Made by a program: the position numbers and the translations under genes. A stretch of DNA of 64,000 nt from CAYRUP01 sp964489265. GTDB taxonomy: Bacteria > Pseudomonadota > Gammaproteobacteria > DSM-16500. Below the pieces are notes generated by a model. It saw only the letters and a program-made list of their open reading frames with translations, was not told the DNA's origin and searched no databases. The stretch spans positions 1-64,000 of the forward strand of contig CAZAXX010000002.1 of the NCBI GenBank assembly GCA_964489265.1, read 5' to 3'. Shown one piece after another: positions 42,286 through 51,423 of this stretch; position 1 is the first letter of the stretch, and each line of letters opens with the position of its first letter.

Positions 42286-43275
42286 CTAACTATTCACAAG
42301 CTGCATCCCATCTTCCGTATACCGATTCCCTGCAATCGCTTCCGGTCTAAACAGCGTATCCAATCGCGCAACATCTTCTTGCGTCAAATTGATATTAATT
42401 GCAGCTGTATTTTCTTCTAAATATTTTATTTTTTTCGTACCAGGAATCGGAATAATTCTGGGTGATTTTGCTAACACCCAAGCAAGCGACAATTGTGCAG
42501 GCGTACAGTTTTTTTCAGCTGCAATCTTGGCAAGCTCATCAACCAGCAATTTATTTTTCTCTGCATTTTCTCCCGAAAAACGCGGCAGAATGGTACGAAA
42601 ATCAGTTTTATCCAATGTCGCAGCTGACGTAATCGTATGCGTCAAAAAACCACGTCCCAAGGGACTATACGGAACAAAAGAAATATTTAATTTTTCACAT
42701 AACGGAATAATTTCATCTTCCGGCTGTCTGACCCATAACGAATATTCAGACTGTACTGCCGTAATCGGATGGATGTTATGCGCGCGCTGTAATGTTTGCG
42801 CATTCACCTCTGACAGTCCGATATAACGCACCTTACCTTCCTTAACTAAATCCGCCATTGCGCCAACCGTTTCTTCAATCGGCGTGCTTTTATCAACACG
42901 GTGCAAATAATAAAGATCAATCACATCGGTGCCTAAACGTTTTAAGCTCGCATCACAAGCCGATTTAACATAAGCAGGCGTTCCATCGATAGCACCTAAG
43001 CGTGGACCCGTTGGATTGCGGATGATGCCAAACTTAGTTGCCAAAATAATTTTTTCACGAACATTTTTTAAGGCTTTTCCCAACAGAACTTCATTTTCCC
43101 CAAGACCATAAATATCGGCCGTATCAAAAAAATTGATCCCAAGCTCGATAGCACGCTGCAAAGTAGCCAGTGATTCTTGCTCATTCGTCGCACCATAGAA
43201 TTCTGACATTCCCATGCAGCCTAATCCGATTGCCAAAGCATTTAAATCCGTATTACCTAATTGTCTTTTTTGCAT
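42286..43275 (-). CDS. Aldo/keto reductase
   Basis: A 329-residue NADPH-dependent oxidoreductase of the aldo/keto reductase family (YajO/AKR13-like). It shows GLGCMGMSEFYG, the catalytic Asp-Tyr region INFFDTADIYGLGENE, LVKEGKVRYIGLSEVN, VPYSPLGRGFLT and IPIPGTKK. All four catalytic positions (Asp, Tyr, Lys in ATKFG, His in YYLHRVD) are present. The substrate is unknown; general aldehyde detoxification is likely. Confidence 0.92.
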   Translation of the reverse strand: MQKRQLGNTDLNALAIGLGCMGMSEFYGATNEQESLATLQRAIELGINFFDTADIYGLGENEVLLGKALKNVREKIILATKFGIIRNPTGPRLGAIDGTPAYVKSACDASLKRLGTDVIDLYYLHRVDKSTPIEETVGAMADLVKEGKVRYIGLSEVNAQTLQRAHNIHPITAVQSEYSLWVRQPEDEIIPLCEKLNISFVPYSPLGRGFLTHTITSAATLDKTDFRTILPRFSGENAEKNKLLVDELAKIAAEKNCTPAQLSLAWVLAKSPRIIPIPGTKKIKYLEENTAAININLTQEDVARLDTLFRPEAIAGNRYTEDGMQLVNS

Positions 43276-43656
43276 TCAATTTTCCTTATGAGTTTTGTAA
43301 AATCAATAGGATAACAGCTATGGGGTGTGAGTTGAAGAATTAGAGTTAGCAGAAGGAGCCTTTGCTAGCTGATCACAAAAAGACTGCCTAAGTTGCATAT
43401 GCTCCACCGTTTGCGGCTTTGATGTTATTCGGTCCAATACCAACCTTATAGTGTATTTTTTGAGACCAATATGTGTAGACTTTTTACCTGAACACTTAAA
43501 GATCTTCTTCCTTCATCGATCAACTTAACCCATTAATTACATGGATTTTTTTATTGCTCCCGAGATAAAAAGCCCTGTTCAAAAATGGGAGTATAATATG
43601 AAGAGTGTAGAGATTAATACCTACCCCGAACAAACAAAAAACGAGGAGAAAGTGTT
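43276..43656. other. Intergenic, no recognised gene
   Basis: 381 AT-rich bases between divergent genes. It contains TATAAT at 43592-43597 as a possible -10 for the gene at 43657 with no good -35. No reading frame with recognisable motifs was seen. Confidence 0.5.
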
Positions 43657-44037
43657 ATGAAAAACAAATTATCTACGTTATTGGCAGCTGCTGTTGTTGG
43701 ACTAGGGATGGTTACTGTATCAGGCTCTGCAGAAGCTCGCTGTCATCATCATAAGGGCTCTTGTTATACGAGTTGTTGCCATAGACATTGTTATCATAAA
43801 GTGGTTCGTTGCGAAACTGTGCCTTCCTTCTGGATGTATGGATATCATTATCCTGCCCGCGAAGTATGTTGGGTAAAAGATCATGGAGTATGGTACAGAA
43901 GTACTTATAAATGGGTCCATTGTAATTCAGTAGATGGATATTGCGGCAGTAGATATTGTGGCGGTGGATATTGCAACAGTGGATATTGCAACAGTATGAA
44001 TCATGGACGCGGTGGATATTATAATGTTTTAAGATAA
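43657..44037 (+). CDS. Cys/His-rich small secreted protein
   Basis: A 126-residue exported protein. Signal peptide MKNKLSTLLAAAVVGLGMVTV to SAEA. The mature part is very rich in Cys, His and Tyr: RCHHHKGSCYTSCCHRHCYHK near the start and a tail of GYCxS units (GYCGSRYCGGGYCNSGYC). Such composition suggests metal binding or a disulfide-rich surface protein. GAGGAGAAAG gives a strong ribosome site and a terminator hairpin follows. No named family. Confidence 0.75.
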   Translation: MKNKLSTLLAAAVVGLGMVTVSGSAEARCHHHKGSCYTSCCHRHCYHKVVRCETVPSFWMYGYHYPAREVCWVKDHGVWYRSTYKWVHCNSVDGYCGSRYCGGGYCNSGYCNSMNHGRGGYYNVLR

Positions 44038-44052
44038 GATTTACTGTTAATG

Positions 44053-44092
44053 TCGTCTCGTAGATAATTTTACGAGACGACGGATCTTTTTA
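44053..44092 (+). terminator. Terminator-like hairpin after the Cys/His-rich gene
   Basis: GTCGTCTCGTA, loop GATAATTT, TACGAGACGAC (11-bp stem), then GGATCTTTTT. It lies 15 bases after the stop at 44037. Confidence 0.7.
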
Positions 44093-44108
44093 AGAAAAAG
44101 GAATTTCA

Positions 44109-44630
44109 ATGTTAAAAAAAATTAGCATTCTTGTTTTTTCCTTTTGTATGACTCTTGCTTGCTATGCGTTAGCACAAGGAAACACGATGGAATTACTCAG
44201 CCCCGCCTTTAAACATAACGACAGCATCCCAAAAAAATATTCTTGCCAAGGAGAAAACATCTCTCCTCCTTTACAATGGAAAAATAGTCCTGCTAAAACC
44301 ATTTCGTTTGTATTAATCATGGATGATCCAGATGCACCGAATGGCGCTTGGGATCATTGGATCTTATTTAATATTCCTAAAAATAAATTAGAGTTACCTG
44401 AAAATATCACGACGCTTTCGGATGGAATTTCCTACGGTAAAAATAGTTGGGGAAATTTATCTTATGGCGGCCCTTGTCCGCCCAATGGCGAGCATCGATA
44501 TTATTTTAAATTATATGCGTTAGATGTTTTGTTGGATTTGCCGAGTGGTGTTGATAAAGAGACGTTAGAAAATGCGATGAAGGGACATGTTGTTGCGAGT
44601 GCTGAGTTGATGGGGCGTTATAAAAAATAA
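44109..44630 (+). CDS. YbhB/YbcL-type phosphatidylethanolamine-binding protein
   Basis: A 173-residue exported PEBP/Raf-kinase-inhibitor-like protein. Signal peptide MLKKISILVFSFCMTLACYALA. The ligand-pocket motif is present: DDPDAPNGAWDHWILFNIP, then GPCPPNGEHRYYFKLYALD. The bacterial family's function is not settled; lipid or small-molecule binding is inferred from the fold. It has a strong ribosome site (AAAAAGGAA). Confidence 0.92.
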   Translation: MLKKISILVFSFCMTLACYALAQGNTMELLSPAFKHNDSIPKKYSCQGENISPPLQWKNSPAKTISFVLIMDDPDAPNGAWDHWILFNIPKNKLELPENITTLSDGISYGKNSWGNLSYGGPCPPNGEHRYYFKLYALDVLLDLPSGVDKETLENAMKGHVVASAELMGRYKK

Positions 44631-44634
44631 GCGC

Positions 44635-44812
44635 AAAAGGGGTCAAGTGCCATCATCGAACAAGTTGCATTTTTANNNNNNNNNNCACTTGTGGTTCCGC
44701 GTGCTTTTTGTCTGGGGCTTAAAAAAAAAAACCCCAAAAGGGGGCCACGCCCAAACACCCAAAATGTGCCATTTTTATACAGCTTGTTCGATGATGGCAC
44801 TTGACCCCTTTT
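44635..44812. repeat. MITE-like element with an assembly gap
   Basis: Perfect 30-base terminal inverted repeats (AAAAGGGGTCAAGTGCCATC, then ATCGAACAAG; and its complement ending in GACCCCTTTT). Ten Ns at 44676-44685 lie inside. Bases 44686-44765 (long A runs, CCCCAAAAGGGGGCC) look like poor read-end sequence. Same family as 15216-15513. Confidence 0.85.
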
Positions 44813-44844
44813 CTCCTTTTGCGGGATGACGTGCTAACACAATT

Positions 44845-45531
44845 TCAAGGCTCATAATAAGTCGGCGCAAAAACCAAATCACGCACGCAAATTGTCTGTG
44901 GTTGTTGATACATCCACAATGCTGCTTTTGCTAAATCCTCTGCTGGAATGACTTGATTATCCGTTAAATTAGCTGCCATCAACATCGGCGTCAAAATCTT
45001 TGCTGGTGCAAGATTGCAAATACGAATACCGTATTTTGCATTATCCATACGTAGTGATTCGCTCAAACTTTTAATCGCGGCTTTGGTTGCAGCATACGTC
45101 GCAATCTGTGGTCTTGAATTGCGATCTGCGACAGAACTAATATTAATAATAGTTCCCGTTTTTCTTTTTCTCATCCCAGGTAAAACAATTTCAATTCCGT
45201 TGATCACACCAAGTAAATTTATATTAACCGTATTGAAATGATCTGCATGCGCTATTTCAGTAAATTCTCCGCCTTTTGCAAAACCTGCGTTATTTATCAA
45301 GCAGTCGACAGCACCAAACTTTTCTTCACATTGCTGAATTGCTTTTTTTAAAGAAGAAAAATCAGTTACATCAACTGAAATGCAATGCACATCTGGAAGA
45401 TTCAATTTTTCCATCGCCTCCAGATTTCGCGCTAACAATCCTAAACAATAACCTGCATTGGAAAATACTTTAGCCATTGCAGCACCAATCCCTGAGCTTG
45501 CGCCTGTAATCAGAACCAGTGGTTTAGGCAT
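44845..45531 (-). CDS. Short-chain dehydrogenase/reductase
   Basis: A 228-residue NAD(P)-dependent oxidoreductase. Cofactor motif TGASSGIG (10-17), NNAG, the catalytic Ser-Tyr-Lys set in NISSVADR and YAATKAAIKSL. It is a classical SDR of normal length. Its ribosome site (GAGAAGG) overlaps the stop codon of the gene upstream, so it is the third gene of the MFS / GT-C-like / SDR operon. Substrate unknown. Confidence 0.92.
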   Translation of the reverse strand: MPKPLVLITGASSGIGAAMAKVFSNAGYCLGLLARNLEAMEKLNLPDVHCISVDVTDFSSLKKAIQQCEEKFGAVDCLINNAGFAKGGEFTEIAHADHFNTVNINLLGVINGIEIVLPGMRKRKTGTIINISSVADRNSRPQIATYAATKAAIKSLSESLRMDNAKYGIRICNLAPAKILTPMLMAANLTDNQVIPAEDLAKAALWMYQQPQTICVRDLVFAPTYYEP

Positions 45532-45543
45532 TTTGGTACCTTC

Positions 45544-47466
45544 TCAAGAAATATAGAGACAAAATCTTTTCCCCTTTATATAAAAATATTTACATTCACA
45601 CATCAAACGCGCAGGCAAATCAGAATTAAATTGGCGAGAAAGTTTTGGCAATTTATCTGGAATTAATTTCATTCGATAGGAAGATTTCGCAACTGATTGA
45701 AAATATTTTTGCTTAAGTAAAATCATTGCGCGCGGAGCAACAGAGTTATTATTTATCATAACGGGTAATTCACTTTCTATTTGATAACGACCCGTAAATT
45801 TAAGCGTGACAAGTTGTTTACCTGCGGCAATCTGCGGAGAATAAATATAAACACCGCCCCACATATACTCATAATGAGCCTTTAGATACGCCAACAAACC
45901 AGGCACTCTATCGATAAACTTCGTATGCACAAACAATTTAACAGGTTCGGCTTGAATACGTTTAATTATCTTATCTACAGTAATCGTCGGATCCAAATCA
46001 AGCGATGGTAGCAGCGTTTTCTTTAATTCTTCATTAGGCTGAGTGAGATAAAGAATATTTTGTTCTAAAAAACTGTTACCTGAAATCAATTGTTTTTTAT
46101 CATAAAGCAAATCAATTCCTGCCACATAAGTACTGCCATCTTGCACAAGACCGTGTACCAAATTAATTAATTCACGATCATAACGATAACCATTTTTTGG
46201 CGGGAATGGCAGCATGTCGCGTGCTGACAAAACAATCCCGCAGAAAATAAAAAAATACAAACAAGCCAGCACTCGCCATGCAGAAGCAGTATTGTTTTTG
46301 ATAGTAAAAACATAAAGCCCTAACAACAAAGGTAAACTCAGAACCAGCCAATACGCATAAGGAAAATAAGGAAAAACGATTAGCAAAAATAGATAGAGCA
46401 ACGTACAAATTAACAATAACAGTATCCACGCACGAAAATTAATATAAAACTGAAGTGGATATTTTGAAAGATCCGCCAACCATTGAAAAAAATCTGCATA
46501 CAATAAAAATAATGCGGGAATCAAAGCAACCGTAAAATAACCGAAAGGCTGTTTATAAACTACTAATAATAATAAAATCGTACTCGCATATGTTAAGACA
46601 AATATGCGCTTCTTCTGCTCCAACGGATTAGCCACAATAAAAATACTGACAAAAGACAAAATCCAAAGCGTTAAATATAAATTATCTTCTTTTAAAATTG
46701 CGCCTAACATCATCAAATTAGATGATGCATAGACATTCATGTTATAAACTAGTCGCGCATCATAAAAAAGCGAAGTCAACACTGTGTGACTATTTGAAAA
46801 TAACGCCCAAAAACCGATATAAATTGCAATAACACTGACAATAACAACATTAAACACAAAAACATCACGCACCGTGCTGGATTTTCTCGACGAAAAAAAC
46901 CACACTGCCAACAAAGCTACATCACTCGCACAAACATACCAAAGTGCTTTCTGAGAAATACAAAACGCTATGCCTAAAACCAGCCCCGCCTTAACAAATT
47001 TATTTTCCAGCAATAAAAATGCGGATATCAAACAAAGCCAATATGCCAGAATATCAACCCGTATATCATTGGAAACGGTTAAAAAAAACGTTGCTGAAAC
47101 GAGAAGCAACACACTGATAAATACTGCATTAAAGGAATAAAATCGCGTCAACCACAATGAACAAATCAATAAAAAAATGGCATTATAAACAGAAACCAGA
47201 TTCTTGATATAAACAAATAGGTAAAAAGGATCGTGAATAAAAAACAGGGGAATCATTAACAAATAATTTCCCAGGACAGATTTATAAGGCATGAAATCGC
47301 GATAGGGAATCAGCGTACGATATTTATGATAAAACGAATTCACTAACCAGAATTGATCTGGCGTAATCATTTCATGAAAATTTAAATAACACTGCAATAT
47401 CAAGAAACCAACACTCAATAACAGAAAAATTAAGAGTGCTTTATTTTCCCTGAGCAGTGTTTTCAT
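45544..47466 (-). CDS. Polytopic membrane protein, GT-C glycosyltransferase-like
   Basis: A 640-residue protein with about 12 membrane segments (residues 10-430) and a roughly 200-residue soluble C-terminal domain. The layout, an early acidic loop (EMITPDQFWLVNSFYHKYRT, containing Asp) and the Pro/Tyr-rich loop LIPYRDFMPYKSVLGN, is that of GT-C enzymes such as ArnT/PMT, which transfer sugars from lipid carriers on the periplasmic face. No exact family was identified. Its start overlaps the MFS gene stop (ATGA), so the two are translationally coupled. Confidence 0.75.
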   Translation of the reverse strand: MKTLLRENKALLIFLLLSVGFLILQCYLNFHEMITPDQFWLVNSFYHKYRTLIPYRDFMPYKSVLGNYLLMIPLFFIHDPFYLFVYIKNLVSVYNAIFLLICSLWLTRFYSFNAVFISVLLLVSATFFLTVSNDIRVDILAYWLCLISAFLLLENKFVKAGLVLGIAFCISQKALWYVCASDVALLAVWFFSSRKSSTVRDVFVFNVVIVSVIAIYIGFWALFSNSHTVLTSLFYDARLVYNMNVYASSNLMMLGAILKEDNLYLTLWILSFVSIFIVANPLEQKKRIFVLTYASTILLLLVVYKQPFGYFTVALIPALFLLYADFFQWLADLSKYPLQFYINFRAWILLLLICTLLYLFLLIVFPYFPYAYWLVLSLPLLLGLYVFTIKNNTASAWRVLACLYFFIFCGIVLSARDMLPFPPKNGYRYDRELINLVHGLVQDGSTYVAGIDLLYDKKQLISGNSFLEQNILYLTQPNEELKKTLLPSLDLDPTITVDKIIKRIQAEPVKLFVHTKFIDRVPGLLAYLKAHYEYMWGGVYIYSPQIAAGKQLVTLKFTGRYQIESELPVMINNNSVAPRAMILLKQKYFQSVAKSSYRMKLIPDKLPKLSRQFNSDLPARLMCECKYFYIKGKRFCLYIS

Positions 47467-48671
47467 AAAATATTTTTCCGTGCGCTTGGCTCTACTAAAT
47501 AGCTAAACACTATAATTGACATCACACCCCAAATTCCACAGACAATCCATAACAGCGAACTGCCCAAATGCTCCATCACCATCGCACCCGCCCATGGCCC
47601 GATAAACATGCCTAAATTAGACGTTGCACTAAACAATGACATGTAACTTCCTCTGCGTCCTTCCGGTGCAATTTCAGCAATATAACTGCTGGCAGAAGGA
47701 TAGATAATCATTTCGCCGATGGTCCAGATCATGGTAAGAATAATAATGTGGCTCATCGTTGTTGCAGCATACATGCCAGCAAATCCGACTGTAATAAATG
47801 TTGCGCCCAGCATAAAGTTAATTCGGTAAGGCCAATTCAGCATTGCCACATTTAAAATAAGTTCTAAAAAAACAATCATCAATGTGTTAATCGTAAATAA
47901 CCAGCCATAAAAGCTCACTGGAAAATGTAGATCCTGTTTCAAAAAAACCGGCAGTGTTGCTTCATGCTGATAAAAAACCATTGTGACCGGAATCATCCCA
48001 ATCAAAAACCAGCGCAAGAGCGAATCGTGTTTTATCCATTTGATCGTAAACACTTTCTTTTGCAAAGAGGCCGGACGATGCGTTAACCAGACTGAACCTG
48101 ACAAACCAACCACTAAAATAATTCCTGCTAAAATATTTGCGACACCATTCGAAATAAAAATCGCCGGAAAATAATGCGCCGCAAGATAACCACCCATCGC
48201 CGGGCCAATACTCATTCCTAAATTCAACACCAGTCGATACACAGAAAAAGTAATTTTATGCAAACCCTCTACTGTCATGTAACTGACTAAGGTTTGCGAA
48301 GCCGGACGAAACAAACCGTAGAAAGTTCCCCACGCGAGACACAACAAAATCAATAGATGATAATTTCGTATCATGGGTATAAAAAATAAAACTATCCCAT
48401 TCATAAAAATTGCGCCAATCATCACGCGGGCAGCGCCAACATAATCAATCAGATTTCCGGTTAATATCCCGCTTAAGAACATGCTGGCGCTCACCATTGC
48501 AAAAAGAAGGGCGCCTTGTGACACGGTTAATCCTAAATGTTCGGTTGCATATAACACCAGAAAAACAAATGCCATATTACCAATTTGATTGATCAACGTA
48601 GCCACGATCACGACCCAAAATCGTGCGGGAAATTTTTTGATATTTAAAAATGCGTCGCGGTATAAATTCAT
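47463..48671 (-). CDS. MFS transporter
   Basis: A 402-residue major facilitator with 12 predicted membrane helices. The DHA1-like signature is seen as GILTGNLIDYVGAARVMI and GMSIGPAMGGYLA, with APEGRRGSYMSLFS in the second half. The drug or metabolite is unknown. It is the first gene of a three-gene operon (MFS, GT-C-like, SDR), overlapping the next by four bases. A lipid-linked or sugar substrate would fit the neighbour but is speculation. Confidence 0.88.
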   Translation of the reverse strand: MNLYRDAFLNIKKFPARFWVVIVATLINQIGNMAFVFLVLYATEHLGLTVSQGALLFAMVSASMFLSGILTGNLIDYVGAARVMIGAIFMNGIVLFFIPMIRNYHLLILLCLAWGTFYGLFRPASQTLVSYMTVEGLHKITFSVYRLVLNLGMSIGPAMGGYLAAHYFPAIFISNGVANILAGIILVVGLSGSVWLTHRPASLQKKVFTIKWIKHDSLLRWFLIGMIPVTMVFYQHEATLPVFLKQDLHFPVSFYGWLFTINTLMIVFLELILNVAMLNWPYRINFMLGATFITVGFAGMYAATTMSHIIILTMIWTIGEMIIYPSASSYIAEIAPEGRRGSYMSLFSATSNLGMFIGPWAGAMVMEHLGSSLLWIVCGIWGVMSIIVFSYLVEPSARKNIL

Positions 48672-48746
48672 TTTTTATGCTTATTTTAGTAAATTATTAT
48701 TGTAGCATAGGGTCAGGAATTTTTTTCACATTGAGATGGAGATCAC

Positions 48747-50041
48747 ATGAGCTATTTTTCAAAGCGACTATTACGCACGCTTTTATTTCTTATTTTTTTA
48801 CCAATGCCACTGGCTTATGGCGCACTGGTGCCGATAGCCGATGGAGAAACGCCTGCTTCACTGGCCTGTATTTATGGATTAACCCCTTATGTTCCCGGTT
48901 GTCCGATCAGTAGTACCCGCGCGGTTCCAACTACGGGTTCGGGTGCAATTGCGATTATCGATGGACAGGATGATCCAAATGCGCTGACCGAATTGACTCA
49001 ATTCTCCAGTCAATTCACAGGATTAAAAGTTCTACCGCAGTGCAACGGCATCACAACACCTTGTTTTCAGCAGTATTATGTCAGTTATCCGTTCAATCCC
49101 GCAGCTCCTTGCGTCGTCGCAAATAATACCGCTTCTACATTTAATATTAAACCAGCGACGGATGTTGAACCTGAATTAGATATTGAGTGGGCGCATGCGA
49201 TGGCACCGTACTCCAGTATTTATATGGTAGAAACCCAAGGCTGGGGTGATGATAAAAATCCAAATAATCCTGATATCTCCAGTTTAATTAACGGCATTCA
49301 GTGCGCGACTTATCTGTTACAAAATAATAATAACGGCGGAATTATTTCGTATAGTCACTCTTTTACTGAGTGGGCAGGAGAAACCGCTTATGACAGATAT
49401 TTTCAGACGCCTGGCATTATTTATATTATGAGTAACGGCGATTTTTCTGCACCTGCTCGCTACCCCGCTGCATCGCCTTATGTCATAGCTGCTGGTGGCA
49501 CAAGTATTCAACGCACTGCGGCAGGAAATTATATCGATCAAGTTGCCTGGCATGAAAGCCCGCACCACATGATGGTAAAACCGGCGGCTCAGGTGGCCCA
49601 AGTGTTTATGAACCACGACCCGCGTATCAAAATAGCGTGCAAAAAATTGTAGGCAGTCATCGCGGCACACCGGATTTTTCGTTTGCAGCACAAGGAATCG
49701 ATGTATTTTGTTGTCAGCTTGCGCCCAATAACAACTGTTGTGGTGGCACTCATCCACCCTGCCAAACCGTGAGTTCTTCACTTTGCGCTTCCACTCGAGG
49801 AGCCTGGGTAAAAACCGGTGGAACGAGTCTTGCATCACCTGCATTAGCAGGCATTATTAATTCCGCACATTCTGGAGCAACTTCAACGACTCAAGAATTA
49901 ACGATGATTTATAATGCTGCGATAAAAAACTACCATTCTTATTGGACGGACATTGTGTATGGGAATAATGGTTATCCTGCTTTGCAAGGATATGACTTTA
50001 CGACAGGGCTTGGTGTGCCGCGAGGTTATGGTGGGAAATGA
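48747..50041 (+). pseudogene. S53 (sedolisin-like) serine-carboxyl peptidase, frameshifted
   Basis: An exported acid peptidase of the sedolisin family. The signal peptide is residues 1-25 (to PLAYG). The catalytic Glu141 and Asp145 are in DVEPELDIEWAHAM, the oxyanion segment is SYSHSFTEW, and the Ser lies in GGTSLASPALAG of the second part; the Ca-binding WTDIVYGNNG and GYDFTTGLGVPRG close the fold. Around 49555-49571 the frame changes: the first frame ends at 49652, and the second is already correct from GKTGGSGGPSVYEPRPAYQ. One indel would restore about 430 residues. There is no large pro-domain. Broken gene or sequence error. Confidence 0.85.
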
Positions 50042-50050
50042 TTGAAGCTG

Positions 50051-50120
50051 TGTCATCCTGAACGAAGTGAAGGATCTCCGCGTTCTAATATGGAGGTCCT
50101 TCACTTCGTTCAGGATGACA
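50051..50120. repeat. TCATCC-type inverted repeat
   Basis: TGTCATCCTGAACGAAGTG .. GGATCTCC and GGAGGTCCTTCACTTCG..AGGATGACA. It lies between the convergent S53 and kynureninase genes. Confidence 0.9.
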
Positions 50121-50125
50121 CTTCT

Positions 50126-51418
50126 TTATTTGACAAGAATCAATTTCAATTTCTCAACAAAATTAAACACATCAACAAACTGCGTATAAAGCCCCATCGG
50201 CGCGACGCGCACGAGATCTTTGCGTGCATCACAGATAATGCCTTGCTGAAATAATATTTCCGCCATATTGGTGTTTTCATCTGCCGATTTAAACCGAAGT
50301 GAAAGCTGGCAACCTCTTTCAACAGGATTTTTGGGTGTGATAATTTCAATCGTCTCACCCAATTCATCCCGAATTAAATTTTCTAAATAAGCGCCCAATC
50401 TGATATTTTTTTCCCTGAGTGCATGCAAATCAACTTGATCAAAAACATCTAATGCCTGTTTCAATGTTGTTGACAAAAACACACTCGGATTACTCACTTG
50501 CCAAGCTTCCGCAGAAGGAATTGGATCAAAAATATCATTCATTTGGAAACGCGTTTTTTTATTATGTCCCCACCATCCAGCAAAACGCGTGAGCGATGGA
50601 TCATTCAGATATTTCTCATGCACATAAAGCCCAGCAATCGCACCAGGTCCTGCTGATAAATATTTATAACTACACCACACGGCAAAATCAACATCCCAGT
50701 CATGCAATGACAATGGAATATTACCAATCGCATGCGCAAGGTCTAAACCAAATTGACAGCCTTTGCTATGCGCGAGCTTTGCAAGAGCAGGAATATCAAA
50801 AAATTGTCCCGTTAAATAATGCACGGCTTCAATCCAAACAATCGCTGTGCTTTCACCATGTTGATCCAGTACTTTTTCAAATGTCGCGAGATCAATATAA
50901 CCAGACGCATTCGGTTTAATTTCGATAATTGCATCTTCTATTTTGTATGGCAGGTTATCTTGAAAAGCGTGCAACGTTTCCAGACGTTGTTTGACTTGAG
51001 AAGTAATTGCATACGTATCAGAAGGAAATCCCTGCAAACGAATTATTTTATAACGTGTTGGCGTAGGACGATAAAATGAAGTAAACAGAAAATGTAAATT
51101 TCCAGTTAACGTTCCTACCGCCACGACCTCATCTAATTTTGCGCCCACTAAACGCACCAACGAATTTGTCACGCGTTCGTTAGTTAAAACCCAGGGATTT
51201 TCTTTATCAAAATGACCTCGAACACCGAGTTTTCCCCAGGCTTCACATTCTTTCTGTAATGCTTGATCAATCGTTTTTGGTTTTGGTCCCAACGAATTTC
51301 CATTCAAATAAATTGCTTCGCGACCTTTTTCATCACGTGGCATATCAAATAAATTTTTCAAACATGGAAATGGATCATGTGCATCTAAATTTCTTGCTTC
51401 ATCCAATGTGTGTTTCAT
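50126..51418 (-). CDS. kynU: Kynureninase
   Basis: A 430-residue PLP-dependent hydrolase converting kynurenine to anthranilate and alanine. It has the family N-terminus (YLNGNSLGPKP), VAVGTLTGNLHF, the PLP-binding region FGLDLAHAIGNIPL and the Schiff-base lysine in WCSYKYLSAGPG. Normal length and intact. It is transcribed with the aromatic amino-acid permease five bases upstream. No tryptophan dioxygenase is seen; anthranilate could feed tryptophan synthesis, as proposed for Chlamydia caviae. Confidence 0.95.
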   Translation of the reverse strand: MKHTLDEARNLDAHDPFPCLKNLFDMPRDEKGREAIYLNGNSLGPKPKTIDQALQKECEAWGKLGVRGHFDKENPWVLTNERVTNSLVRLVGAKLDEVVAVGTLTGNLHFLFTSFYRPTPTRYKIIRLQGFPSDTYAITSQVKQRLETLHAFQDNLPYKIEDAIIEIKPNASGYIDLATFEKVLDQHGESTAIVWIEAVHYLTGQFFDIPALAKLAHSKGCQFGLDLAHAIGNIPLSLHDWDVDFAVWCSYKYLSAGPGAIAGLYVHEKYLNDPSLTRFAGWWGHNKKTRFQMNDIFDPIPSAEAWQVSNPSVFLSTTLKQALDVFDQVDLHALREKNIRLGAYLENLIRDELGETIEIITPKNPVERGCQLSLRFKSADENTNMAEILFQQGIICDARKDLVRVAPMGLYTQFVDVFNFVEKLKLILVK

Positions 51419-51423
51419 TGTGA

